From positions 1-64,000 of the forward strand of contig NZ_JAGPOX010000006.1 in assembly GCF_019038435.1 (NCBI RefSeq): DNA of 64,000 nucleotides, given 5' to 3'. Shown piece after piece: positions 10,551 through 19,131 of the stretch (position 1 is the first letter of the stretch; each line of letters begins with the position of its first letter). Both the position numbers and the translations under genes were made by a program. Below the pieces are notes generated by a model. The model was given only the letters and a program-made list of their open reading frames with translations, made no database searches and had not been told where the DNA came from. The stretch is from Nocardia alni (lineage in GTDB: Bacteria; Actinomycetota; Actinomycetes; Mycobacteriales; Mycobacteriaceae).

Positions 10551-11218
10551 AGTACTCTGCTGGCGAACCTGATGACCGCCGTGGAGCGGGTGCTGGGCCG
10601 CAGGCGATCCTGCCTGAACGAGAAAGATCCGGACCGGATCGAGGCCTTGCCGGACCCGGCCGCCGATCCACCGGATGATTTCTCGGATGGTCCTCTGGCG
10701 CAGCGGATCACCCGCCAGCATCCCCAGATCCTGCAGATGCTGGCCCAGGGCCGCACGATCAGCGCGATCTCGCGGGAGCTGCACCTCGACCGCAAGACCG
10801 TGCGACGCTACGCCCGCACCGAACTCGATGATCTCCTGCACTCCGGAATCCGCCGCGCGAGTCTCATCGACCCGTTCGTACCCCATCTGCAGGCCAGGTG
10901 GCGCGAGGGCTGCGTGAACGCCGCGGTCCTGTTCCAGGAGATCGCGGCCCAGGGATTCACCGGCAGCGCCCAAACCGTTCGCCACTACCTTCAGCGCTGG
11001 CGCGTGGCCGGTGTCCCCGTCACGCCCGCGGTAATCACCCCCAGAAAGGTGCCGGTTGGATAAGGCGTCGTCCCGACGACCTCGACGGCCAGGAGCGTGA
11101 GCGCCTGCGCGCGATCACCCGGCGCTGCGACGAGATCGCCACCGCCGCCCGACTGGCGGGCGAGTTCGCGATGATTCTCCGGCAACGGCGGGGACACGAA
11201 CTGTTGGACACCACGTGA
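10551..11218 (+). pseudogene. ISL3-family transposase remnant, frameshifted
   Basis: Reading from about 10551 gives LLANLMTAVERV, then a helix-turn-helix (GRTISAISRELHLDRKTVRR) and LDPFVPHLQARWREG, which matches the insertion domain within ISL3 (IS204/IS1001/IS1096/IS1165) transposases. That frame stops at 11063. The next family block (WIRRRPDDLDGQERERL through LRQRRGHELLD) continues in another frame up to 11218, so there is a frameshift near 11055. The N-terminal DDE part and the C-terminus are missing. The fragment starts exactly where the group II intron ends, so the intron probably sat inside this IS. Confidence 0.75.
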
Positions 11219-11238
11219 GGGATGCTCGTTGGGCATCG

Positions 11239-11290
11239 CGTGATGGCGATTTGCTGCCTACCGGCACCCCCCACCTGTGACCTACGTTAC
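11239..11290 (+). promoter_or_regulatory. promoter segment of the ferredoxin gene, shared with the GMC promoter
   Basis: This 52-bp segment aligns along its length with 12959-13008 upstream of the GMC gene: both begin CGTGATG, then CGAT, and end in GTGACNTNNNTTAC (11277-11290 here). Shared sequence in two non-coding regions points to shared regulation. The end motif also resembles half-conserved CRP-like sites. Confidence 0.5.
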
Positions 11291-11370
11291 GACCTAGAAG
11301 CAATGCACGGCGGGGCAAGGTCACTGTCGGCGCAAATGTTCCACCGTTTCCGAAGCCCAACGGAGTAGCT

Positions 11371-11688
11371 ATGCCCCACATCAAGTTTCTCAACAATGGC
11401 GAAGAATCATGCATCCACGCGGACACGGGTAGCACCGTGATGTCGGTGGCAACGATGAACAACGTCAACGGGATAGTGGCGGAGTGCGGCGGAGGTTGTT
11501 CGTGCGCGACGTGCCACGTGTACGTGGAGGGTGAGTGGTTCGACAAGCTCGAGCCCGCCGCCCCGGAGGAACTCGAACTCCTGGAGTTTCTTGAAGGCGT
11601 ACAGCCCAATTCGCGTCTGTCGTGCCAAATTGCGATGAATGCCGAACTCGACGGTCTGACCGTCAGCGTCCCGCCGCAGCAGGGCTGA
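11371..11688 (+). CDS. [2Fe-2S] ferredoxin, adrenodoxin/putidaredoxin type
   Basis: A 105-residue soluble electron carrier. The cluster ligands are visible in ECGGGCSCATCHV (C-x5-C-x2-C) and RLSCQI (fourth Cys near residue 88). Length and ligand spacing match P450-associated ferredoxins of bacteria. A P450 and a ferredoxin reductase are encoded 3-5 kb downstream on the same strand, so it most likely passes electrons from the reductase to that P450. It has its own promoter segment upstream. Confidence 0.95.
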   Translation: MPHIKFLNNGEESCIHADTGSTVMSVATMNNVNGIVAECGGGCSCATCHVYVEGEWFDKLEPAAPEELELLEFLEGVQPNSRLSCQIAMNAELDGLTVSVPPQQG

Positions 11689-11732
11689 TCGTGACCACAC
11701 CCCAGGACAATACAGTGACGACCAACTTCGAC

Positions 11733-11804
11733 ATGGGCCGGGAGTTGGGCCCGGAAGGGCCGGCCGGCTTCCAGCTGCTCAAGTCGGTGTATCAAGCCCC
11801 GTAG
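11733..11804 (+). pseudogene. aldehyde dehydrogenase C-terminal remnant
   Basis: The last 22 codons read GRELGPEGPAGFQLLKSVYQ-AP-stop. They match the C-terminus of the intact aldehyde dehydrogenase ending at 42833 (GREMGPEGLAGYETLKSIYQ-AP) at 16 of 22 positions. Nothing upstream continues the homology; the ferredoxin stop is 45 bp away. It is the scar of a deleted aldehyde dehydrogenase gene. Confidence 0.8.
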
Positions 11805-11972
11805 CAACGGTGCAGCCGGGGCCGTCCGAGTCGCCCCGGCGGGGCGTCTCCCAAGCGACAAATGTCTCGTCTTCGTACACCTTTCTTGCCACCAACAGTG
11901 GCGGTGATCACACTGACGGAGCAGGCTCGCGAGCTCTCACGCCCGGGTTCGCAGCAAAAGGAGTCGCTCGAG

Positions 11973-12896
11973 GTGGATGTTCAGCAACTGGAGATGTTCG
12001 TCGCGGTCGCCGAGGAGGGAAGCATCCACGGCGGAGCCCGCCGAGTGCTGATAGCCCAGCCCGCCGTATCCAAGTCGCTGCGCCGGCTCGAGCGCCAACT
12101 CGGTACCGAGCTGATGATCCGGTCCCCGCAAGGAATCGGGCTTACCGTGGCGGGCGAGGTTCTCCTTGCTCAGGCCAAGGAAATACTCGAGCGAGTGGGC
12201 CGCACCATCGAGATCGTGCGCAAGGCGGGTGAACCCGGACGCGAGTTGATAATCGGTCTCATCGCCGGGGCCGTGGCAGCGGCGGAGTTGACCAAAGAGA
12301 TCATCCGCCAATATCGGGTCGACCGACCGGATGTGGCATTGACACTGCGCGAACTCAACTTCCCCAATCAGTTCACCGCTATCTCCGATGGGGTGGTGGA
12401 CGTCGCCTTGGTGCGTCCGCCATGCCCCAATCCGGACGTCGCACTGACCTCCCTGTTCGACGAGCCGATCATGCTGTGCTGCCGGGAGGACCACAGGCTT
12501 GCCGATAAGGACTGCCTCGAGATAGCTGACATCGTCGACGAGCCGATGCTGGACATGGCCGATGCTCCGGTCCTGTGGACCGATTTCTGGCTTCTGGTCA
12601 ACGAGCGCCACGGGCGACCACCCACAGAGCAATCTGTCCGAACTCTTTCCGAGTTGGGTCTCGCCGTCGCATGCAGCCCCGGCACTGTCACTCCACTCGT
12701 CGGCAGCGCCTGGCGCCTCGGACTGGACCCGTCGTCGTTGAGCACGGTCCCTCTGCGTGATGGGCCCCGATCGATTGCGGCGGTGGCCACCGCGCGTGGC
12801 GATTACCGCGATGAGGTCTGCGACTTCGTCGCCACTGCGATACGCGTGACCCGACAGCGGGTCACCGAGATCCCCGGCGCAAACCTGCTCGCCTGA
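11973..12896 (+). CDS. LysR-family transcriptional regulator
   Basis: A 307-residue regulator. The N-terminal winged helix-turn-helix covers about residues 1-60 (QQLEMFVAVAEEGS, AQPAVSKSLRRLERQLG), followed by a periplasmic-binding-like effector domain. I chose GTG 11973 because AGGAG lies 9 bases upstream and the protein then starts right at the HTH; the open frame extends upstream to 11862. Family members bind T-N11-A sites and respond to a small pathway molecule. It sits between the ferredoxin and the GMC/P450 genes and probably controls them; the inverted repeat ACTGGTCA...TGACCAGT lies just after it (12897-12939). Confidence 0.93.
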   Translation: MDVQQLEMFVAVAEEGSIHGGARRVLIAQPAVSKSLRRLERQLGTELMIRSPQGIGLTVAGEVLLAQAKEILERVGRTIEIVRKAGEPGRELIIGLIAGAVAAAELTKEIIRQYRVDRPDVALTLRELNFPNQFTAISDGVVDVALVRPPCPNPDVALTSLFDEPIMLCCREDHRLADKDCLEIADIVDEPMLDMADAPVLWTDFWLLVNERHGRPPTEQSVRTLSELGLAVACSPGTVTPLVGSAWRLGLDPSSLSTVPLRDGPRSIAAVATARGDYRDEVCDFVATAIRVTRQRVTEIPGANLLA

Positions 12897-12958
12897 CTGG
12901 TCAGCATCTGGACCAGGCTCTCCGCCTCGCCATGACCAGTGATCCCGATACGGAATCA

Positions 12959-13008
12959 CGTGATGCGATCTTGCATCTACCTGCCCCATCCCTTGTGACA
13001 TAGATTAC
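12959..13008 (+). promoter_or_regulatory. promoter segment of the GMC/P450 genes
   Basis: This is the counterpart of 11239-11290. It begins CGTGATG and ends with GTGACATAGATTAC (12995-13008), about 107 bp before the GMC start. The intervening leader has no obvious structure. Confidence 0.5.
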
Positions 13009-13114
13009 TAATCATGGCACGGGAAACCGGCGCCTCTTCTGTTGAGATCCCTTGCGCTGGAACGGCTTACGACCCCTCACCGCTGGGACCCTCCGAGTCC
13101 GATGGAGACCTATC

Positions 13115-14716
13115 GTGAAGCAGTGTGACTATCTGATCGTCGGAGCGGGTTCGGCCGGCTCCGTCCTCGCCGAACGGCTCAGCGCCGACGGAGCACGCGT
13201 CCTCGTCCTCGAGGCCGGTTCCTCCGACGACGACCCCCTGGTCAAGATTCCCGCCCTGTTCGCCGGAATGTTCCAGGGGCCTAACGACTGGAATTACAAC
13301 TCCGAGCCCGAACCTGGACTGCACGGGCGCCGCGTTTTCCTGCCACGCGGGAAGATGCTCGGGGGCTGCTCATCCATGAACGCCCTTATTTACATGCGTG
13401 GCGCCCACAGCGACTATGACCGATGGGTCAGCGACTTCGGCGCCACCGGTTGGTCATACGACGAGGTGCTGCCGTACTTCAAACGGTCCGAGAACAACGC
13501 CGACATCCACGATGAATACCACGGGCAGGACGGCGGCCTGCACGTGACGCGCGATCGCTGGATGTCTTCTCATGCCGAGTCGTTCATCGACGCCGCCACT
13601 GCCAGCGGCATCGCCCGGAACGACGACTTCAACGGTGCACAGCAGGACGGCGCAGGTTTGTTCCAGGTCACCGCACAACACGGTCGCCGTTGTTCGGCGG
13701 CGGATGCGTTCCTGCGGCCCGCGATGGAGCGCCCCAATGTCGAGGTCGTCACCGGCGCTCTCGTGCGACGAATCGTTATCGACGGACACCGAGCGGTCGG
13801 CGTGGAGTACATCGAGAACGGTCTTCTGCATACAGCGGTCGCCGATCGTGAAGTCATCCTCAGCGCCGGCGCCTACAACTCTCCGAAGATTCTCATGCTC
13901 TCGGGGATCGGCCCGGCCGATCACCTGCGGGAGATCGGGATCCATACGGTCGTGGACTCTCCGCACGTCGGCCAGAACCTGCAGGATCATCCGCTGACAC
14001 TGCTGCACTGGGACACCGACAGCACCGACACCTTCAGCGACCTCGCCCAGCCCGCCCTGATGGATCAATGGCTCGCGGACGGTACCGGCAAGCTGAGCTC
14101 GAACGCTGCCGAAGCTGCGGTACTGTGGCGATCCGACTCCTCACTGCCCGCCGCCGACTTCCAGATGGTGTTCGTCCCCGGCTTCTTCTGGGATCACGGT
14201 TTTCGGCGACCGGCGACCGGCGGTCTCACAATCGGACTGTCCTATAACGGCCCTTCCTCGTCGGGTTCGGTGCGGTTGCACTCGTCCGATCCGGCAGCCC
14301 CACCTCGCATCGTCAGCAATCTGCTCTCGCAACAGTCCGAGGTAGACGCGGTTATTCGCGCCATCGGCCTGGCCGAGGAGATTGCGGGCCGGCAAGAGTT
14401 GTCCGCGGCGTTCGGCGAGCGAGTCAATCCTGGCCGGGGCGTCGGCCGGGCCGAACTCGCCGCATGGATCCGTGCCGACACCCAGCACATGTACCACCCC
14501 ACCAGCACCTGCCGGATCGGTGTCCCGGGAGAGGGTGTCGTAGACCCGGATCTGAAGGTCTACGGAGTTGAGGGCTTGCGCGTCGTAGACGCATCGATCA
14601 TGCCGAGGATTGTGTCTGGGAACACGAACGCCCCGACGATCATGATCGGTGAGCGCGGGTCGGACCTAATCCTCGGAAAGGCCGCCGCCGCGGCCGCCGA
14701 ATCTGTCGCCGTGTAG
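13115..14716 (+). CDS. GMC-family FAD-dependent alcohol oxidoreductase (choline dehydrogenase-like)
   Basis: 533 residues, the usual size. The FAD dinucleotide fold is at residues 6-34 ([16 protein letters not shown] ... LEAG). GMC signature regions follow ([37 protein letters not shown]), and the C-terminal active site has MYHPTSTCRIG (catalytic His) and GNTNAP. GTG 13115 is chosen because GGAG lies upstream and the FAD motif then starts at residue 6. It should oxidise a primary alcohol to an aldehyde; the substrate is unknown. It is a close paralogue of the gene at 56448. Confidence 0.94.
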   Translation: MKQCDYLIVGAGSAGSVLAERLSADGARVLVLEAGSSDDDPLVKIPALFAGMFQGPNDWNYNSEPEPGLHGRRVFLPRGKMLGGCSSMNALIYMRGAHSDYDRWVSDFGATGWSYDEVLPYFKRSENNADIHDEYHGQDGGLHVTRDRWMSSHAESFIDAATASGIARNDDFNGAQQDGAGLFQVTAQHGRRCSAADAFLRPAMERPNVEVVTGALVRRIVIDGHRAVGVEYIENGLLHTAVADREVILSAGAYNSPKILMLSGIGPADHLREIGIHTVVDSPHVGQNLQDHPLTLLHWDTDSTDTFSDLAQPALMDQWLADGTGKLSSNAAEAAVLWRSDSSLPAADFQMVFVPGFFWDHGFRRPATGGLTIGLSYNGPSSSGSVRLHSSDPAAPPRIVSNLLSQQSEVDAVIRAIGLAEEIAGRQELSAAFGERVNPGRGVGRAELAAWIRADTQHMYHPTSTCRIGVPGEGVVDPDLKVYGVEGLRVVDASIMPRIVSGNTNAPTIMIGERGSDLILGKAAAAAAESVAV

Positions 14717-14812
14717 CTCGCCCTCGTTCGAATTTCATTACACCCCTTCATGTTCAGTTCATTCATCACAACAATCCGGTTGTTCACTTCGACCGGAGGA
14801 GGTAAAAGGGCC

Positions 14813-16114
14813 ATGACTGTCCACGTGACCGAACGGGACTACCGCGTTCCCGAGAACATCGCGAAGGCCGCTATCCTGCCGGAGTCCTACACCGACGAGC
14901 AGGCCGTCACGTATCCGGCGTTTGCTTGGCTTCGTGCAAACAACCCGTTCGGGGTCGCGCACGTCGAGGGGTACGACCCGATCTGGCTTGCCACCAAACA
15001 TGCCGATATCCTGGAGATCGAGAAGAATCCCGCAGTATTCGCCAGTGGCATCGACGAGCCGAACATCAACGACAGTGCCAGTGCGGGCTTCCTGAAAATG
15101 GTCAACAGCGGTGGGAGCCGCACCCTGGACACGCTGGCGTACATGGATGCACCCGAGCACACCAAGATCAAGAATGTGACGAGTGCCTGGTTCATGCCCG
15201 CGAGTGTGCGCAAGCGTGAAGACGAGATCCGCACGTTGGCCAAGGATGCGGTCGACCGGTTGCTCTCGTTCGACGGCGAGTGTGATTTCGTGAAGGACTT
15301 CGCCGTCTACTACCCGCTGCGGGTCATCATGAGCCTGTTTGGGGTGCCGCCGGAGGACGAGCCCCGAATGCTGACCCTGACGCAGGAAATGTTCGGACCT
15401 GCCGACCCGGAGACCCAGCGGGCAGAAATGGTTCCGGAACCGGATGCGATGGCCCGTATGTGGAAGGCCGCCATCGACGACTTCTCCACGTACTTCAACG
15501 ATCTGGCTGCCGAACGCCGAAAGAACCCCACCGATGATCTCGCGTCGATCATCGCCAACGCGAAGGTCGACGGGGAGTACCTGTCGCCCTCGTTCATCAA
15601 CGGCTACTACGTGGCGATCGCCACGGCCGGTCACGACACGACCTCGTCGACCGTGTCCGGTGCGATCAAGGCATTCGCCGACAACCCCGATCAACTCGAG
15701 AAGGTCCGTGGTGATCTGTCGCTGATTCCCTCGCTGGTGGAGGAAGCTGTCCGGTACATCTCTCCGGTCAAGCACTTCCAGCGTGTCGTCACCCAGGACC
15801 ACGAGTTCCGTGGCCGCCGGCTCCACCGCGGCGACCACGTCATGTTGCTGTATCCTTCCGCGAACCGGGACGAGGAAGTCTTCGACAACCCGGATCAGTT
15901 CGACATCACTCGGCGCCCGAACAAGCACATCGCCTTCGGTCACGGTCCACACATGTGCATCGGTCAGCACGTGGCGAAGCTGGAGATGCGGATCCTGTTC
16001 GAGGAACTGCTTCCTCGCATCCGCAAGGTCGAGGTGGTCGGAGAACCCAAGTATGTGGCAGCCAACTTCCTTTCCGGCCTGAAGTCCCTTCCGGTCAGCA
16101 TCACCAAGGTCTGA
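14813..16114 (+). CDS. cytochrome P450 monooxygenase
   Basis: A 433-residue soluble bacterial P450. The I-helix oxygen-binding motif AGHDTTSS, the ExxR motif EEAVR and the heme loop FGHGPHMCIG with the Cys ligand near residue 381 are all present. The ATG at 14813 follows a GGAGGAGG purine run. Only 3 bp separate its stop from the ferredoxin reductase, and a ferredoxin lies upstream, so a complete three-component class I system is encoded here. Sequence style resembles CYP families that oxidise terpenoids or branched lipids, but I cannot assign a family or substrate. Confidence 0.96.
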   Translation: MTVHVTERDYRVPENIAKAAILPESYTDEQAVTYPAFAWLRANNPFGVAHVEGYDPIWLATKHADILEIEKNPAVFASGIDEPNINDSASAGFLKMVNSGGSRTLDTLAYMDAPEHTKIKNVTSAWFMPASVRKREDEIRTLAKDAVDRLLSFDGECDFVKDFAVYYPLRVIMSLFGVPPEDEPRMLTLTQEMFGPADPETQRAEMVPEPDAMARMWKAAIDDFSTYFNDLAAERRKNPTDDLASIIANAKVDGEYLSPSFINGYYVAIATAGHDTTSSTVSGAIKAFADNPDQLEKVRGDLSLIPSLVEEAVRYISPVKHFQRVVTQDHEFRGRRLHRGDHVMLLYPSANRDEEVFDNPDQFDITRRPNKHIAFGHGPHMCIGQHVAKLEMRILFEELLPRIRKVEVVGEPKYVAANFLSGLKSLPVSITKV

Positions 16115-16117
16115 CCG

Positions 16118-17602
16118 ATGAGCACGGAAACCTCCGTGGTCGGCGCCGTCATCATCGGCGCCGGCCACGCCGGCATCACCGCCGCGGCACTGCTTCGCCA
16201 ACGCGGATTCGACGACCCGGTAACCATCGTCGGGGACGGCGAACACTTGCCCTACCACCGGCCCCCGTTGTCGAAGTCCTATCTGTCCGGCCCTGACGGC
16301 GCACTGGATCCACTGAGACCGTCCGAGTTCTACCGCAGCGAGAGGATCAACCTCATTCGCGGACAGCAGGTTTCGATGATCGATCCTGACCGCAAGGTGG
16401 TGCGGCTCGACAGGGGAACGACCCTCGAATACTCGTCGCTGATCCTGGCCACCGGGGCACGTCCACGAACTCTGACCATTGCCGGTTCCTCCCTCCGCGG
16501 AGTGACCAGCCTGCACAACTATGAAGACTCCCTGGCGCTGCGCGATTTGCTCGGCGCCGGCCCGGGTACCAAAGTCGCTATCGTCGGCGCCGGCTACGTC
16601 GGTCTCGAGGTGGCCGCCGCGGGCATCGAGCACGGAGTGGACATCACCGTCGTCGAACGCGCCGACCGTGCGTTGGGTCGAGTAGCAAGCCTGGACCTGT
16701 CGACGTGGTTGTCGGGCTACCACCGCGACCGCGGCACCCGGCTGTTGACCAGCGCAGACCTACTGGAGTTCCTGCCCGGAGAGGACGGGGAGGTAAGTGC
16801 TCTGTGTCTGGCCGACGGTACGGTAATCGACTGCGACGGTGCGCTTGTGGGGGTCGGAGTTCTCCCCTGTGACGGGTTGGCCCGTGCGGCCGGCATCCAC
16901 TGTGACAGCACGGGGGTGGTAGTCGACGCCGACGCCCGTACGTCCGCGCCGGCGGTGTATGCGATCGGCGATGTCACGAGTCGGCCGGTACCTCCCTACC
17001 CTGGCCGGTTCCGGCTGGAGAGCATTCCGAGCGCGACGGAGCAGGCCGGCCGGGCCGTGGCCGCCATCCTGGGGCTGGACGCTCCGAAACCGGAAGTGCC
17101 GTGGTTTTGGTCGGACCAGTTCGATGCCAAGATCAAGATCGCTGGTCTGTTGGTGGATGCGACGGCCGCGGTGGTGCGCGGCAATCCCGCCGACGATCGC
17201 TTCGCGGTGTTTCATCTCGCCGACGACGACACCGTGCGCGCCGTCGAGACGGTCAATTCCGCACCCGAGTTCATGGCTGGCAAGCGCTGGATCGCCGAGG
17301 GCGTTCGAATCGATCGGCGACGCATCGAGCCTCCACAAAAGAAGGGGGCGGTCAGCCTCAGCAGATCGGAGTCTTCGCCGTGTCCACCTTCTCCTCCATT
17401 GATCATCTCCGGCAGGCGAAGGGCGCCGACCTGGGAATCTCGAGGAAAATCGAGGTATCACAGGCACGTATCGACAAGTTCGCCGCGGTCACCGAAGACC
17501 ACCAGTGGATTCACATCGACACGGACAGAGCAGCGAACGGGCCCTTCGGCACCACGATCGCCCACGGATTTCTCACGCTGTCCTTGCTCGCGCCTTTTCT
17601 GA
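16118..17602 (+). CDS. FAD/NAD(P)-dependent ferredoxin reductase, with run-on C-terminus
   Basis: Residues 1-405 match putidaredoxin/rhodocoxin-type reductases: FAD motif IIGAGHAGITAAALL, NAD motif VAIVGAGYVGLEVAA, and AIGDV near the second FAD motif. It would feed electrons to the ferredoxin and P450. The family normally ends about where RRRIEPP occurs (about residue 405). Here no stop follows and the frame runs 90 more Ser/Arg-rich codons, 223 bp into the next gene. The tail looks like out-of-frame reading of that gene, so the native stop was probably lost or shifted near 17,340. The core should still fold. Confidence 0.93.
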   Translation: MSTETSVVGAVIIGAGHAGITAAALLRQRGFDDPVTIVGDGEHLPYHRPPLSKSYLSGPDGALDPLRPSEFYRSERINLIRGQQVSMIDPDRKVVRLDRGTTLEYSSLILATGARPRTLTIAGSSLRGVTSLHNYEDSLALRDLLGAGPGTKVAIVGAGYVGLEVAAAGIEHGVDITVVERADRALGRVASLDLSTWLSGYHRDRGTRLLTSADLLEFLPGEDGEVSALCLADGTVIDCDGALVGVGVLPCDGLARAAGIHCDSTGVVVDADARTSAPAVYAIGDVTSRPVPPYPGRFRLESIPSATEQAGRAVAAILGLDAPKPEVPWFWSDQFDAKIKIAGLLVDATAAVVRGNPADDRFAVFHLADDDTVRAVETVNSAPEFMAGKRWIAEGVRIDRRRIEPPQKKGAVSLSRSESSPCPPSPPLIISGRRRAPTWESRGKSRYHRHVSTSSPRSPKTTSGFTSTRTEQRTGPSAPRSPTDFSRCPCSRLF

Positions 17603-17832
17603 CGGACTTGATCGAGGTACAGGGCGCGACGAGCTCGATCAACTACGGACTCAATCGCGTCCGCTTTCCCACCGCGGTTCCGTCGAACTCCTATCTGCAT
17701 GCCGAGGGCCGGATTCTCGACGTGGTCGATCGTCCAGGTGCAGTCGACGCGATCGTGGAAGTGGCCGTCTACCCAGACGAGTCTCCGAAACCAGCCTGCA
17801 TCGCCGAATCGATCATCCGCTATACCTTCTGA
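17380..17832 (+). CDS. MaoC-like (R)-specific enoyl-CoA hydratase
   Basis: A 150-residue single hot-dog protein. TEDHQWIHID followed by GPFGTTIAHGFLTLSL is the (R)-hydratase catalytic block (Asp and His) of the MaoC/NodN group. GTG 17380 has GGAG about 10 bases upstream and overlaps the run-on end of the reductase gene in another frame. It would hydrate a 2-enoyl-CoA to an (R)-3-hydroxyacyl-CoA. Its link to the P450 operon suggests beta-oxidation of an acid made from the P450 product. Confidence 0.9.
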   Translation: MSTFSSIDHLRQAKGADLGISRKIEVSQARIDKFAAVTEDHQWIHIDTDRAANGPFGTTIAHGFLTLSLLAPFLTDLIEVQGATSSINYGLNRVRFPTAVPSNSYLHAEGRILDVVDRPGAVDAIVEVAVYPDESPKPACIAESIIRYTF

Positions 17833-17955
17833 ATTCGCCGGCAAACGCACAGTCCCAGCGCTAGAGCCTCGCCGGCAAGGTCCCCGCTGGTCAGCGCCAA
17901 GACCGCGGCGAAGGCCGCCGCCCCGGAAGCGACTGGTGCGTCGGCCCAGCGGATA

Positions 17956-17975
17956 GTTGGTAGTCAACTACCAAC
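17956..17975. promoter_or_regulatory. palindromic operator upstream of the first MaoC-MaoC-lyase operon
   Basis: GTTGGTAGT and ACTACCAAC are perfect inverted 9-bp arms separated by CA. The same right arm and spacing occur at 24559-24578 in front of the TetR gene (left arm GTTGATTGT). Size and symmetry fit a TetR-family operator, 41 bp before the MaoC ATG. Confidence 0.8.
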
Positions 17976-18016
17976 CTTGTATCGTGGGCATGCAGCCCCA
18001 CTGTCAGGAGAAGTCC

Positions 18017-18517
18017 ATGACCCGCACCGCCACCACCCCCGATCTCGCCGAGTTCCCCGTCCGTCAACGCGGCGCCTACTTCGAGAAGTTCGAAACGGGC
18101 CAGGTTTTCACCCATCACTGGGGCCGCACGATCACCACCGCGGACAACGTGTTGTTCAGTACCGCACTCGCTCACTGGTCACCGATGTACCTGAACGCCG
18201 AGTACGCTCGCGCCCACGGGCACAAGGATGCACCGTTGAACCCGTTCCTGGTGCTGTGCACGGTCGTAGGGTTGACGGTCGAGGATCTCAGCGAATCCGG
18301 TGGTCCCTTTCTAGGTATCGAAACGTGCGTGTTCGAGCAGCAGATCTACCCCGGTGACACCGTGCGCACCGAGTCGATCGTCCTGGATTCGCGGCCCTCC
18401 GCCAGCAGGCCCGGATACGGCATCGTGACATGGAAGACCACTGCGTACGACCAGCACGATCGTGTGGTGCTGCACTTTGTACGAAAGAACTTGCTGGCCA
18501 CCAAGGAGTTGCGATGA
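18017..18517 (+). CDS. MaoC-family hot-dog hydratase, subunit A (copy 1)
   Basis: 166 residues (GAYFEKFETGQVFTHHWGRT, ALAHWSPMYLN, NPFLVLCTVVGLTVEDLSE). It resembles the N-terminal half of mesaconyl-CoA hydratase, a double hot-dog enzyme of about 340 residues. Together with the next gene it looks like a split version of that enzyme. GGAG lies just before ATG 18017. The copy at 34516 is highly similar. Predicted role (inference): hydration of a branched unsaturated dicarboxyl-CoA whose product is cleaved by the lyase at 19132. Confidence 0.85.
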   Translation: MTRTATTPDLAEFPVRQRGAYFEKFETGQVFTHHWGRTITTADNVLFSTALAHWSPMYLNAEYARAHGHKDAPLNPFLVLCTVVGLTVEDLSESGGPFLGIETCVFEQQIYPGDTVRTESIVLDSRPSASRPGYGIVTWKTTAYDQHDRVVLHFVRKNLLATKELR

Positions 18518-18581
18518 TCGGCCACGACGGCACCGTCGTCGTATTGCGGATGCACGGACCGATCGAAGGGAGCCACCGAAA

Positions 18582-19085
18582 ATGACTCGGACACAATCAC
18601 ACTCAACTCCACCGGACTGGGTCACCGAGGACTCGGCATGGTTCGAATCGTTCGAGGTCGGCCAGCGGTGGAAGCATGCACGCGGTGCGACGATCGACGA
18701 GGTCGAGAATCAAATGATCACCAAGATGGTCATGAACACCGCGCAGGAACATTGGAACGAGGCCGCGATGCGGGACTCGCCATGGGGAAACAGTCGTTTG
18801 GTGTTCGGGCTCATCACCGGATCGCTCACTCTGGGGCTCACCAGTCAGGACACTGCCGAGAATGCACTCGCCGAGCTCGGCCTGGACGGTATTCGCTTCA
18901 AAGCCGGTGTCTTTCACGGAGACACGATTTATGCCTACACCCAGGTGCTGTCCGTCGAACCAGCGGACCGCGACGATGCCGGCGTCGTGCAATTCCAACA
19001 CTGGGGAGCGACCGCCGACATGCGTGTCGTGTTCGAGTGCACGCGTCGGGTGTTGATCAAGCGACGCAGTCACTGGCGCCCATGA
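18582..19085 (+). CDS. MaoC-family hot-dog hydratase, subunit B (copy 1)
   Basis: 167 residues with FESFEVGQRWKHARGATIDE, AQEHWNEAAM and GVFHGDTIYAYTQVL. It pairs with the preceding gene as the second hot-dog half of a mesaconyl-CoA hydratase-like enzyme. ATG 18582 is preceded by GGGAG; the open frame extends upstream but overlaps the first subunit. In the second copy of the module (35013) the two subunits overlap by 4 bp, whereas here a 64-bp gap separates them. Confidence 0.85.
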   Translation: MTRTQSHSTPPDWVTEDSAWFESFEVGQRWKHARGATIDEVENQMITKMVMNTAQEHWNEAAMRDSPWGNSRLVFGLITGSLTLGLTSQDTAENALAELGLDGIRFKAGVFHGDTIYAYTQVLSVEPADRDDAGVVQFQHWGATADMRVVFECTRRVLIKRRSHWRP

Positions 19086-19131
19086 GGCCGACCAGCATTT
19101 CATTTCACACATTCATCTCGAAGGAGTACCG

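Noticed and set aside
14759..16723. Minus-strand open frame of 654 codons
   Set aside because: It is antisense to the P450 and reductase genes, which have complete catalytic motifs; the protein resembles nothing.
17956..17975. KstR/KstR2-type cholesterol operator
   Set aside because: The palindrome arms (GTTGGTAGT) do not match the KstR or KstR2 consensus I know, and the window lacks the core steroid-ring genes.
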